A stretch of 64,000 nucleotides of DNA from Hyphomicrobiales bacterium (GTDB lineage: Bacteria; Pseudomonadota; Alphaproteobacteria; Rhizobiales; Xanthobacteraceae). The stretch spans positions 96,119-160,118 of the forward strand of contig JACPOA010000112.1 in the NCBI GenBank assembly GCA_016185205.1, given 5' to 3'. Made by a program: the position numbers and the translations under genes. Below are positions 10,132 through 17,897 of the stretch, one piece after another. How positions within the stretch are numbered: the first letter of the stretch is position 1; the number at the start of each line of letters is the position of its first letter. The notes beneath the pieces were generated by a model. It did no database searches, was not told where the DNA came from, and worked only from the letters and a program-made list of their open reading frames with translations.

Positions 10132-11316
10132 ATGCCAGATGTCGCCGCCGTCATTGTCGCCGCAGGGCGGGGAACCCGCGCCACGGGCGGCGATCTGCCC
10201 AAGCAATTCCGGCGGATCGGCGGCGAAACCCTGCTGCGCCGGACGCTGGTAACGTTCGTAGAACACCGGAACGTCGGCCGCGTACAGCCGGTGATCCACC
10301 CCGAGGATGTCGCGCGCTTTCAAAGCTCGGCGGCCGGCATCGAGACCTTGCTGCCGGTCTATGGCGGCGCCACGCGGCAAGCCTCGGTGCGCGCCGGCCT
10401 CGAAGCGCTGAGCACGCGGGCGCCCGACATCGTGCTGATCCACGACGCGGCGCGACCGTTCGCCAGCGCCGAGCTGGTGGCGCGCACGATCGCCGCCACC
10501 GCCGCGACCGGCGCCGCGATCCCTGCGCTCACCGTGACCGACACGGTCAAGAGCGTCGACCGCGACGGTTTCGTCGACCAGACGCTCGACCGCAATACGT
10601 TGCGGCTGGTGCAGACGCCGCAAGGCTTCGATTTCGCCGCGCTGCTCGCCGCCCATCGCCGCGCCGCGGCGCAAGGCCGCGACGACTTCACCGACGACGC
10701 CGCGCTCGCCGAATGGGCCGGCATGAAAGTCGCGGTGTTTGCCGGCGAGCCCGGCAACATCAAGATCACCAATACGGAAGATTTCGCGCGTGCCGAGGCG
10801 ATGCAGTTCGCCGCCCTCGGTGACGTGCGCACCGGCACCGGCATCGATGTGCATGCCTTCGGGCAAAGTACGGATTTTGGCGACCACGTCACGCTCGGCG
10901 GCATCCGCATCCCGCACCCGCAGGCGCTCACCGGCCATTCCGACGCCGACGTGGCGCTGCATGCGCTCACCGACGCCATTCTCGGCGCGCTGGCCGAGGG
11001 CGACATCGGCGCGCATTTTCCGCCCAGCGATGCGCAATGGCGCGGCGCTTCGTCCGACCGCTTTCTGAAGTTCGCAATTGAGCGCGTGACCACGCGCGGC
11101 GGCCGCATCGCGCATCTCGATCTCACCATCGTGTGCGAGGCGCCGCGCATCGGGCCGCAGCGCGACGCCATGCGCGCGCGCATCGCCGAGATTGCCGGCA
11201 TCGATGTGAGTCGCGTGGCGGTGAAGGCGACCACCAGCGAGAAGCTCGGCTTCACCGGCCGCGGCGAAGGCATCGCGGCCTATGCCACCGCGACGGTGCG
11301 GCTGCCGTGGAGCTGA
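10132..11316 (+). CDS. ispDF: Bifunctional IspD/IspF (MEP pathway)
   Basis: Fusion enzyme for two non-consecutive steps of the methylerythritol phosphate pathway to isoprenoids. Residues 1 to ~228 are the MEP cytidylyltransferase, with [16 protein letters not shown] and [10 protein letters not shown]. Residues ~233-394 are the MECDP synthase, with GTGIDVHAF (metal ligands D239 and H241), GGIRIPH and [16 protein letters not shown]. The ATG at 10132 is chosen over an in-frame upstream start at 10057 because GGAG lies ~10 bases before it and [12 protein letters not shown] is the family N-terminus. The fusion is common in alphaproteobacteria. dxr, another step of the pathway, is at 57591. Confidence 0.96.
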   Translation: MPDVAAVIVAAGRGTRATGGDLPKQFRRIGGETLLRRTLVTFVEHRNVGRVQPVIHPEDVARFQSSAAGIETLLPVYGGATRQASVRAGLEALSTRAPDIVLIHDAARPFASAELVARTIAATAATGAAIPALTVTDTVKSVDRDGFVDQTLDRNTLRLVQTPQGFDFAALLAAHRRAAAQGRDDFTDDAALAEWAGMKVAVFAGEPGNIKITNTEDFARAEAMQFAALGDVRTGTGIDVHAFGQSTDFGDHVTLGGIRIPHPQALTGHSDADVALHALTDAILGALAEGDIGAHFPPSDAQWRGASSDRFLKFAIERVTTRGGRIAHLDLTIVCEAPRIGPQRDAMRARIAEIAGIDVSRVAVKATTSEKLGFTGRGEGIAAYATATVRLPWS

Positions 11317-11320
11317 CCCG

Positions 11321-11845
11321 ATGCTCGATAAGGAAATGATCGAGGCGGCCAATGCGCTGCTCGAACTGTGCAAGCGCAAAGAGCTGACGCTGGCGACCGC
11401 GGAGTCCTGCACCGGCGGGCTGGTGGCGGCGACGCTGAGCGAAATTCCCGGCTCGTCGCTGGTGCTCGACCGCGGCTTCGTCACCTATTCGAACACGGCC
11501 AAGCAGCAGATGCTGGGCGTGACGCCCGCCACCATCGACGTCTATGGCGCGGTCAGCCGCGAATGCGCCGAGGAAATGGCCAAAGGCGCGCTCGCTCATG
11601 CCTCGGTCGATCTCGCCGTGTCGATCACCGGCATCGCCGGGCCGACCGGCGCGGTGCCCGGCAAGCCGATCGGCCTGGTGTTTTTCTGCGCCGCCTCGCG
11701 CAGCGGGCGCACGATCACGCATGACCGAAAATATGGCGATATCGGCCGCGCCAAGGTGCGGCGCGAATCCGTGCTGCAGGCGCTGGCTATGCTGCAGGAA
11801 CTGGCGGAAAAAGAAGAACCGGCACCGCCGGCGGGCACGAATTAG
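11321..11845 (+). CDS. pncC: CinA C-terminal-type nicotinamide-nucleotide amidase
   Basis: Stand-alone CinA C-terminal domain of 174 residues, a family known to deamidate nicotinamide mononucleotide for pyridine-nucleotide salvage. Motifs are TAESCTGGLVAATL, VTYSNTAKQQMLGV and SITGIAGPTGAVPGKPIGLV. It starts 4 bases after ispDF ends and is therefore probably co-transcribed with it. An in-frame start at 11282 would lie inside ispDF and is not favoured. The MoCF-like N-terminal domain of full CinA is absent, which is usual for this form. Confidence 0.92.
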   Translation: MLDKEMIEAANALLELCKRKELTLATAESCTGGLVAATLSEIPGSSLVLDRGFVTYSNTAKQQMLGVTPATIDVYGAVSRECAEEMAKGALAHASVDLAVSITGIAGPTGAVPGKPIGLVFFCAASRSGRTITHDRKYGDIGRAKVRRESVLQALAMLQELAEKEEPAPPAGTN

Positions 11846-11875
11846 ATCGGCCGCGATCCAATTGGCGCGATCTAA
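11842..11875. terminator. Shared hairpin between convergent pncC and ratA
   Basis: Arms TTAGATCGGCC (11842-11852) and GGC-G-CGATCTAA (11864-11875) form an 11-bp stem with one bulge. The palindrome contains the stop codons of both convergent genes: TAG at 11843-11845 on the plus strand, and TAG as the complement of 11872-11874. There is no T-run, so it may act as a stabilising or bidirectional 3' hairpin and not a strong intrinsic terminator. Confidence 0.45.
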
Positions 11876-12333
11876 CCCATCTTCCGCCCATACACCTTAT
11901 CGGCGCGCTGCTCGAACGCCACGGCGAATTTGCGGAACGCGGTGTCGAACATCGCCCCCATCAGCAGCGCCAGCGTGCGGCTGCGGAATTCATAGTCGAT
12001 GAAGAATTCGACCTCGCAGGCGTTCTCAGCCGTTGGGCGAAACGTCCAACGGTTCTGCAACCGGCTGAACGGGCCATTGAGATATTCCACCAGGATTTTT
12101 GAATGTGGCCGGTCGAGCGTGACGCGGCTGGTGAAGGTCTCGCTGATGATCTTGTAAGCGACCGTCATGTCGGCGACCAGCACGGTGACGCCCTCGCCCT
12201 TGTCCGCGCGGCTCTTGACGCGTAGCGCGCTGCACAGCGGCACGAACAGCGGATATTTGTCGACGTCGGCCACCAGTTCGAACATGTCCGAGGCGGCGTG
12301 GCGGACGCGGCGCTTGGAGGAGAATTGCGGCAT
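11872..12333 (-). CDS. Coq10/RatA-type START-domain protein
   Basis: A 153-residue SRPBCC/START-like protein of the polyketide cyclase/ubiquinone-binding (Coq10) family, also called RatA in gammaproteobacteria. Marks are MPQFSSKRRVRHAASDMFELVADVDKYP at the start, FTSRVTLDRP, and the C-terminal FIDYEFRSRTLALLMGAMFD with a basic end. In alphaproteobacteria this gene regularly follows lipA, as here with a 3-base gap. A role in ubiquinone handling is likely; a toxin role is not supported by context. Confidence 0.85.
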   Translation of the reverse strand: MPQFSSKRRVRHAASDMFELVADVDKYPLFVPLCSALRVKSRADKGEGVTVLVADMTVAYKIISETFTSRVTLDRPHSKILVEYLNGPFSRLQNRWTFRPTAENACEVEFFIDYEFRSRTLALLMGAMFDTAFRKFAVAFEQRADKVYGRKMG

Positions 12334-12336
12334 CGA

Positions 12337-13284
12337 TCAGCGGGCGCTTTGCCGCGCCGCCTTCAGCCGTGCGAAGTCTTCGCCGGCATGATGCGAGGAG
12401 CGCGTCAGCGGCGAGGCCGCCACCATCAGGAAGCCCTTGGCATAGGCGATGGTCTTGAGCGCCTCGAACTCGTCCGGCGGCGCGAAGCGCATGACTTGCG
12501 TGTGCTTGCGGGTTGGTTGCAGATATTGCCCCAGCGTGAGGAAATCAACATTGGCCGAGCGCAGATCGTCCATCACCTGCAGCACTTCGTTGCGCTCTTC
12601 GCCAAGGCCCAGCATGATTCCCGACTTGGTGAACATCGCCGGATCGATTTCCTTCACCTGCTGCAACAGCCGCAGCGAATGGAAATAGCGCGCGCCCGGC
12701 CGCACGGTGAGATAAAGCGACGGCACGGTTTCCAGATTGTGGTTGAACACGTCGGGCTTGGCCGCGACCACGATTTCGAGCGCGCCGTCCTTGCGCAGGA
12801 AATCGGGCGTCAGCACCTCGATGGTGGTTTGCGGACAGCGCGCGCGGATGGCGCGGATGGTGTCGGCGAAATGCTGCGCGCCGCCGTCGGCGAGATCGTC
12901 GCGATCGACCGAGGTGACCACGATGTGGGCTAAGCCCAGCTTGGCGGTGGCTTCGCCGACATGCACGGGCTCGTGCGGATCGAGCGCGCCCGGCAGTCCG
13001 GTTTTGACATTGCAGAAGGCGCAGGCGCGCGTGCAGGTGTCGCCCATGATCATGAAGGTGGCGTGCTTCTTCTCCCAGCACTCGCCGATATTCGGGCAGC
13101 CGGCCTCCTCGCACACGGTGTGCAGGCCGTTGGCGCGCATGATGGCGTGCGTCTCGTTATAGCCGGCCGACACCGGCGCCTTGACGCGAATCCAGTCGGG
13201 CTTCTTCGCCAAGGGCGAATCCGGCCGGTGCGCCTTTTCCGGGTGGCGCGGACGCGGGGTGTTGAGGTCGAGGACGACCGGCAT
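12337..13284 (-). CDS. lipA: Lipoyl synthase
   Basis: Radical SAM enzyme that inserts two sulfurs into the octanoyl group on lipoyl domains. The 315 residues carry both cluster motifs: the auxiliary set C58, C63 and C69 ([13 protein letters not shown]) and the SAM set C84, C88 and C91 (CTRACAFC). The C-terminal [17 protein letters not shown] is typical. Its products are needed by PdhB and PdhC at 17898-20664, both of which have lipoyl domains. Confidence 0.97.
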   Translation of the reverse strand: MPVVLDLNTPRPRHPEKAHRPDSPLAKKPDWIRVKAPVSAGYNETHAIMRANGLHTVCEEAGCPNIGECWEKKHATFMIMGDTCTRACAFCNVKTGLPGALDPHEPVHVGEATAKLGLAHIVVTSVDRDDLADGGAQHFADTIRAIRARCPQTTIEVLTPDFLRKDGALEIVVAAKPDVFNHNLETVPSLYLTVRPGARYFHSLRLLQQVKEIDPAMFTKSGIMLGLGEERNEVLQVMDDLRSANVDFLTLGQYLQPTRKHTQVMRFAPPDEFEALKTIAYAKGFLMVAASPLTRSSHHAGEDFARLKAARQSAR

Positions 13285-13342
13285 GGCTGTTACTTACGGC
13301 GGCGGCTGCGCCTCCGCAAGACAGCCATGCGGCGCGGTCGCA

Positions 13343-13585
13343 TCAGGCCCGTCTTATCGCCCGCCAGATCAGCAGAAACACGATGGCGCCGATGGTGGCG
13401 GTGATCAGGTTGCCCCAGAAATCAGGTATGACGTGCAAGTTAAGCTTCTCAAACAGGAAGCCACCGAGGATGGCGCCGACCAGGCCGACCGCGAGATTGC
13501 CGAAAATGCCGCCGCGGCCACCCAGGATGACATGCGCGAGCCAGCCGGCGATCAGGCCGATGAAGATCCAGGCGATGATGCCCAT
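13343..13585 (-). CDS. GlsB/YeaQ/YmgE family small membrane protein
   Basis: An 80-residue glycine-rich membrane protein of the transglycosylase-associated (GlsB/YeaQ) family, often linked to stress response but of unproven function. Three hydrophobic segments are visible (IIAWIFIGLIAGWLAHVIL, NLAVGLVGAILGGFLF, LITATIGAIVFLLIWRAI), with the family glycines GGRGGIFGN. It lies 10 bases downstream of cysK on the same strand. Confidence 0.85.
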   Translation of the reverse strand: MGIIAWIFIGLIAGWLAHVILGGRGGIFGNLAVGLVGAILGGFLFEKLNLHVIPDFWGNLITATIGAIVFLLIWRAIRRA

Positions 13586-13595
13586 GGTGCCCTCC

Positions 13596-14651
13596 TCACG
13601 TCGCCTTCGGCGGCAGCCGATTGCCCGGCGTCGAAGCGGAAATCTTCAGTTCGTCCTCGGTCATGTCGGCGCCGATATCGCCGAACAGCGGCGTCGACAG
13701 GTAACGCTCGCCGGTGTCGGGCAGCATGGCGAGAATGGTCGAACCGGGCGCCGCAGCCTTGGCAATTTCCAAAGCGCCGGCGAAGGTCGCACCGGCGGTG
13801 ATGCCGACGAAGATGCCTTCCTGCTGCGCCAGCGCCTTGGCGTATTTCATCGCCTCGGGCGCGGCCACGGTGAGGATGCGATCGATCACCTTCATGTCGA
13901 CCGCGTCGCCGGTGATCTTCGGGATGAAGTCGGGGCTCCAGCCCTGCATCGGGTGCGGCTTGAACGCCGGATTGGGCTTGGCCGGCGAGCCGTCCGCATT
14001 GCGCTCCTGCTTCTCGCCGCTGGTGAGCATCGGCGCATCGGCCGGCTCGCAGACGATGATCTTGGTGTCGGGCATTTCCTTCTTGAGTACGCGCGCGACG
14101 CCCTTGAGCGTACCGCCGGTGCCGAAGCCGGTGACCCAGTAATCGAGCTTCTCGCCTTTGAAGTCGTCGACGATCTCGCGCGCGGTGGTGCGCGAATGCA
14201 TATCCGGATTGGCCTCGTTCTCGAACTGGCGGGTGTAGAACCAGCCATGCGTCTTGGCGAGCTCGATCGCCTTGTTGACCATGCCGAAGGCGCGCTCGGC
14301 GCCGGGCGTGAGCACCACCTTGGCACCGAGGAAGCGCATCAGTTTGCGGCGCTCGACCGAGAAGGTCTCGGCCATGGTCAGCACCAGCGGATAGCCCTTT
14401 TGCGCGCACACCATGGCGAGCCCGATGCCGGTATTGCCGGAGGTCGCCTCGACCACGGTCTGGCCCGGCTTGAGCTCGCCGGATTTCTCCGCCGCCTCGA
14501 TGATGCCGAGCGCGAGGCGATCCTTGACCGAGCCGAGCGGATTAAACGCCTCGATCTTGACGAACAGATTGATGCCCTTTGGGCCCAACTTGTTGATGCG
14601 CACCACCGGCGTGTTGCCGACCGTACCCAGGATATTTTCGAACTTCGCCAT
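13596..14651 (-). CDS. cysK: Cysteine synthase A
   Basis: PLP enzyme that makes L-cysteine from O-acetylserine and sulfide. From ATG 14651 it has 351 residues. It shows K43 in GSVKDRLAL (Schiff-base lysine), EATSGNTGIG (substrate loop) and GFGTGGTLKGV (phosphate binding). It is longer than the common ~320 residues because of an insert around GEKQERNADGSPAKPNPAF, which appears to be usual in this group. In-frame starts further upstream (to 14699) fall in a palindromic repeat and are rejected. Confidence 0.93.
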   Translation of the reverse strand: MAKFENILGTVGNTPVVRINKLGPKGINLFVKIEAFNPLGSVKDRLALGIIEAAEKSGELKPGQTVVEATSGNTGIGLAMVCAQKGYPLVLTMAETFSVERRKLMRFLGAKVVLTPGAERAFGMVNKAIELAKTHGWFYTRQFENEANPDMHSRTTAREIVDDFKGEKLDYWVTGFGTGGTLKGVARVLKKEMPDTKIIVCEPADAPMLTSGEKQERNADGSPAKPNPAFKPHPMQGWSPDFIPKITGDAVDMKVIDRILTVAAPEAMKYAKALAQQEGIFVGITAGATFAGALEIAKAAAPGSTILAMLPDTGERYLSTPLFGDIGADMTEDELKISASTPGNRLPPKAT

Positions 14652-14669
14652 TGCGTCACTCCCGTTGCA

Positions 14670-14753
14670 CGTCATGGCCGGGCTTGTCCGGCCATCCACG
14701 CCTTTACGTCAGAAAGCAAGGCGTGGATGCCCGGCATAAAGCCGGGCATGACG
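14670..14753. repeat. Intergenic composite inverted repeat
   Basis: Outer arms CGTCATGGCCGGG (from 14670) and the near-complement CCGGGCATGACG (to 14753) enclose an inner pair CCATCCACGCCTT (14692-14704) and AAGGCGTGGATG (14718-14729). The unit fills the spacer between lpdA and cysK and would form a long hairpin. It resembles widespread GTCATGGCCGGG-type repeats of Rhizobiales and is unrelated to the GCGCATGATC family. Confidence 0.8.
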
Positions 14754-14760
14754 ATGATGG

Positions 14761-16179
14761 TTACATATTCAACACGCGTCCATAAGCATCGAGCACCGCT
14801 TCCTTCATCATCTCCGATAGCGTCGGATGCGGGAAGATCGTGTGCATGAGTTCTTCTTCGGTCGTTTCCAGGTTCATGGCAACCACATAGCCCTGGATCA
14901 ATTCGGTCACTTCGGCGCCAACCATGTGGGCGCCCAGCAGCTGCCCGCTCTTCTTGTCGAAGATCACCTTCACTAAGCCCTGATCTTCGCCCAGCGCAAT
15001 GGCCTTGCCGTTGCCGACGAAAGGAAAGCGCCCGACGCGGATGTCGATCTTTTTCTCCTTGGCGGCCTGTTCGGTGAGGCCGACGGAGGCGATCTGCGGC
15101 GCGCAATAGGTGCAGCCGGGGATCATCAGTTTGTTCATCGGGTGCGGATGCAGGCCCTTGATCGCCTCGACGCAGACCACGCCCTCGTGCTCGGCCTTGT
15201 GCGCGAGCATCGGCGGACCGGCGACGTCGCCGATGGCATAGATGCCCGGCACATTGGTCTTGCCATAGCCGTCGATCACCACGCAGCCGCGCTCGGTTTT
15301 CACGCCGAGCTTTTCCAGCCCGAGGTTTTCGATATTGCCGGTGACGCCGACCGCCGAGATGACGCGCTCGGCGGTGATCTGTTGCGTCTTGCCACCTTCC
15401 TCGATCGTCGCCGTGACGCTGTCGGCTTTCTTGTCGAGCTTGGTCACCTTCGCATTAGTGAGAATTTTAATGCCCTGCTTCTCGAAACTCTTGCGCGCGA
15501 AAGTCTGGATCTCGTGATCCTCGACCGGGAGGATTTGCGGCAACACCTCGACCACGGTTACCTCGGCGCCCATGGTGCGGTAGAACGAGGCGAACTCGAT
15601 GCCGATGGCGCCGGAGCCGATCACCAGCAGCGACTTCGGAATGCTGGGCGGCACCATGGCCTCGAAATAGGTCCACACCAGTTTCTTGTCGGGCTCCAGC
15701 CCAGGCAGCACGCGCGGCCGCGCGCCGGTGGCGACGATGATGTGCTTGGCTTGATACGAGCCGGGGCCGAGCGCGCCTTTCGGCGCCTCGCTCTTGCCGG
15801 CCTTCACCGTGACCTTGCCGGGCGCGTCGATATTCGCCTCGCCCCAGATCACCTGCACCTTGTTCTTCTTGAACAGGAAGGCGATGCCGTCGGCGAGCCG
15901 CTTAGCGACGCCGCGCGAGCGCTTGACGATGGCGCCTGCGTCGAAGCCGACATTGTCGGCCTTCAGGCCGTAGTCCTTGGCGTGCTGCAAATAATGAAAA
16001 ATCTCGGCCGAGCGCAGCAGCGCTTTCGTCGGGATGCACCCCCAATTGGTGCAGATGCCACCAAGATAGTCGCGTTCGACCACCGCCGTCTTGAAGCCGA
16101 GCTGCGCCGCGCGGATGGCGGTGACATAGCCGCCGGGGCCGGAGCCGATGATCAGGACGTCGAAGGAAGTTTCCGCCAC
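14761..16179 (-). CDS. lpdA: Dihydrolipoyl dehydrogenase (E3)
   Basis: FAD enzyme that reoxidises dihydrolipoyl groups of pyruvate dehydrogenase. It shows the FAD motif IIGSGPGGYV, redox cysteines C43 and C48 in GGICTNWGCIPTK, an NAD motif VIGSGAIGIEFASF and the C-terminal HPHPTLSEMMKEA with the catalytic His-Glu pair. The start is set at GTG 16179, preceded by GGAGAGG, giving 472 residues; an ATG at 16224 gives an untypical N-terminus. Upstream pdhABC is on the same strand, but cupin and tctC genes lie between. Confidence 0.95.
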   Translation of the reverse strand: MAETSFDVLIIGSGPGGYVTAIRAAQLGFKTAVVERDYLGGICTNWGCIPTKALLRSAEIFHYLQHAKDYGLKADNVGFDAGAIVKRSRGVAKRLADGIAFLFKKNKVQVIWGEANIDAPGKVTVKAGKSEAPKGALGPGSYQAKHIIVATGARPRVLPGLEPDKKLVWTYFEAMVPPSIPKSLLVIGSGAIGIEFASFYRTMGAEVTVVEVLPQILPVEDHEIQTFARKSFEKQGIKILTNAKVTKLDKKADSVTATIEEGGKTQQITAERVISAVGVTGNIENLGLEKLGVKTERGCVVIDGYGKTNVPGIYAIGDVAGPPMLAHKAEHEGVVCVEAIKGLHPHPMNKLMIPGCTYCAPQIASVGLTEQAAKEKKIDIRVGRFPFVGNGKAIALGEDQGLVKVIFDKKSGQLLGAHMVGAEVTELIQGYVVAMNLETTEEELMHTIFPHPTLSEMMKEAVLDAYGRVLNM

Positions 16180-16330
16180 GCGCCTCTCCACTTGAACCGG
16201 GTCGCAAGACCCCTCGTCTCCCACAGGGGCCAGCGCCGATCAAGTCGGTGCGGGGGACGCCCAAGCCCGCTGTACGTAGCCGAATTCCGGCATCTAATCC
16301 GTCCAAAGATAACGCTGGAGGGAGGCTAAC

Positions 16331-16456
16331 ATGCTCTTTTCTTTTGCCCGGCTAGCAGCGAGTTTCGCGGGCGTTATGATGGTAGTGCAAGCCGCAGCCG
16401 CCGGCCGCGCTACAGCGTCTTGGTCGCCGGATAGCCGGGCGCCACGATATTCTTGA
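16331..16456 (+). pseudogene. Orphan signal-peptide start, probable remnant of an exported protein gene
   Basis: On the plus strand a strong ribosome-binding site GGAGGGAGG (~16317-16325) precedes ATG 16331. The frame encodes a textbook Sec signal peptide, MLFSFARLAASFAGVMMVV then QAAAAG, and stops after 41 residues. The last part (WSPDSRAPRYS) is antisense to the cupin gene end and looks non-native. I read this as the 5' end of a secreted or binding-protein gene whose body was lost when the neighbouring DNA was rearranged. A genuine small exported peptide cannot be excluded. Confidence 0.4.
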
Positions 16457-16754
16457 AACTGATGGCCACCGTGTCCTCGATGGCGAGCGCGCCGTGCAGC
16501 ACGTTCGAGGGGTGATAGCTGACTTCGCCGGGGCCGATCTCGTAGATCTCATCCCCGACCGTCATGCGCATGCGGCCGCTCACCACGTAGATCGCCTGCT
16601 CCTCCGGATGCTGGTGCGGGCGCGCGCTGTCGCCCTTGCGCCAGTTCATCTGCATGACCTCGATCGATTTGCCGCGCACCACCGGCCCGCGCGCGTCGGA
16701 ATGCAGCGGTGTGACCAGATGGTCCTTGTCGGTATCAAGAGTTACGCGGGGCAT
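16410..16754 (-). CDS. Small cupin-domain protein
   Basis: A 114-residue single-domain cupin. Metal-ligand candidates are H47, H49 and Q53 in RPHQHPEEQAIYVVSG and H87 in SNVLHGAL, forming the usual two cupin motifs. ATG 16754 is chosen because AAGGAGG lies just upstream. Its substrate cannot be told from sequence. It sits between lpdA and tctC; if the tctC segment is removed at its flanking repeats, this gene would start ~26 bases after the pdhC stop, so it was probably once the gene after pdhC. Confidence 0.82.
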   Translation of the reverse strand: MPRVTLDTDKDHLVTPLHSDARGPVVRGKSIEVMQMNWRKGDSARPHQHPEEQAIYVVSGRMRMTVGDEIYEIGPGEVSYHPSNVLHGALAIEDTVAISFKNIVAPGYPATKTL

Positions 16755-16785
16755 GCGGGCCTCCTTCCCAATCGCGGCGATCAAG

Positions 16786-16807
16786 CCACCATCATCACCG
16801 GATTTTC
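16786..16807. repeat. 22-bp direct repeat, tctC-distal copy
   Basis: This 22-base sequence is identical to 17903-17924, which encodes the last residues of PdhC. Read on the minus strand in the same frame, this copy gives ENPVMMV, then Ala and a TGA at 16781-16783, so it is a working alternative end for PdhC. The two copies bracket tctC (16819-17829). Confidence 0.85.
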
Positions 16808-16818
16808 TGCCTCACGTT

Positions 16819-17829
16819 TCATTGCACGATGAGCTTGAGCTCCTCGACCACCGGCCTGACCTTTGACACCTGCTCACGCAGCATCGTGCGCATCTCGGCC
16901 TGCGTGGAGCCTGCGGGCTCCGCGCCGACTTCTTCCATGCGCTGACGGGCAGCGGGATGCTTGGCGGCGAGCGCGATCTGCTCACCTAGCCGCGCAACGA
17001 TCGGCTCCGGCGTCCCTGCCGGTGCGAAGAAGCCGTTCCAGCCTTGGATCTCGAGATTGGGGAAGCCAAGCTCGCGCACCGTCGGCACATCCGGCAGCGC
17101 CGCCGAACGTTTCACGCTCAGCACCGCCATGGGGCGCAGCGCGCCGGAGCGCGCGTGCTGCAATGAGCTGGACAACTGATCCCCGCCGAACTGAATGCGC
17201 CCGGACATCAATTCGAGCACCAACGGGGCCGCGCCGCGGAACGGGACGTGATCCATCTTAATGTTGGTGTCGCGCTTGAGAACTTCGCCAATATAATTCA
17301 TCACGCTGCCGGGCCCGGTCGAACCGTAGAACAGCGGATCCTTCGCACTCCGCGCATAGGCGACAAATTCCTTCAAGTCCTTGACCGGCACCGACGGATG
17401 CGCGAGCAGCAGCATCGGTACATAGGCGCCGACCGAGATCGGGATGAAGTCCTTCTCAATGTCGTGGCGCGATCGTCCGACATATTGCAGCGACGACGTC
17501 GTTGTTGAGAATGTGAGATTGTGGAACAGCAGCGTGTATCCGTCGGGGGCGGCCTTGGCGACCTGATCGGCGCCGAGCGATCCGCCGGCGCCGCCGACAT
17601 TCTCGACCACGAAGGTCTGCCCCATACTCTCGCTCAGGCGCTGCGCGAACAGGCGCGCCAACATATCCGTCGTGGCGCCGGCCGGGAACGGCACGACGAT
17701 GCGGACGGTGCGATTGGGATAGTTCTGCGCCAGCGATGGCGCGGTCGAGCAGGCGCAAATTGCCAGTGCCGTCGCGGCAACCGCAACAGCGCGGCGCGTC
17801 GAACGCAAGTTGAATGTTCCGATGGTCAT
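16819..17829 (-). CDS. Tripartite tricarboxylate transporter binding protein (TctC/Bug family)
   Basis: Periplasmic solute-binding protein of the Bug family, which binds carboxylates and other small acids for TctAB-type transporters or sensing. The 336 residues have a Sec signal peptide (~1-35, ending APSLAQ), then VRIVVPFPAGATTDMLAR, LFHNLTFST, FYGSTGPGS and GWNGFFAPAGTPEPIV, all typical. AGGGGG precedes the ATG. No tctA or tctB is nearby, as is usual for the many orphan copies in these genomes. It interrupts the pdhC-lpdA neighbourhood and is flanked by 22-bp direct repeats. The ligand is unknown. Confidence 0.93.
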   Translation of the reverse strand: MTIGTFNLRSTRRAVAVAATALAICACSTAPSLAQNYPNRTVRIVVPFPAGATTDMLARLFAQRLSESMGQTFVVENVGGAGGSLGADQVAKAAPDGYTLLFHNLTFSTTTSSLQYVGRSRHDIEKDFIPISVGAYVPMLLLAHPSVPVKDLKEFVAYARSAKDPLFYGSTGPGSVMNYIGEVLKRDTNIKMDHVPFRGAAPLVLELMSGRIQFGGDQLSSSLQHARSGALRPMAVLSVKRSAALPDVPTVRELGFPNLEIQGWNGFFAPAGTPEPIVARLGEQIALAAKHPAARQRMEEVGAEPAGSTQAEMRTMLREQVSKVRPVVEELKLIVQ

Positions 17830-17846
17830 CGTCGCCCCCTGTGTTT

Positions 17847-17863
17847 GCCCTGTTATGCAGGGC
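17847..17863. terminator. Small hairpin between pdhC and tctC
   Basis: Arms GCCCTG (17847-17852) and CAGGGC (17858-17863) with a 5-base loop lie between the pdhC stop and the tctC start. On the minus strand this could weakly end pdh transcripts. No T-run follows, so the call is tentative. Confidence 0.3.
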
Positions 17864-17897
17864 GCCTATCTCTCCGCTTCGTTGGCGGTGATATCGC

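Noticed and set aside
16410..17829. Cupin plus tctC as a composite transposon
   Set aside because: There is no transposase, integrase or inverted terminal repeat; only direct repeats around tctC are visible, reported as a finding instead.
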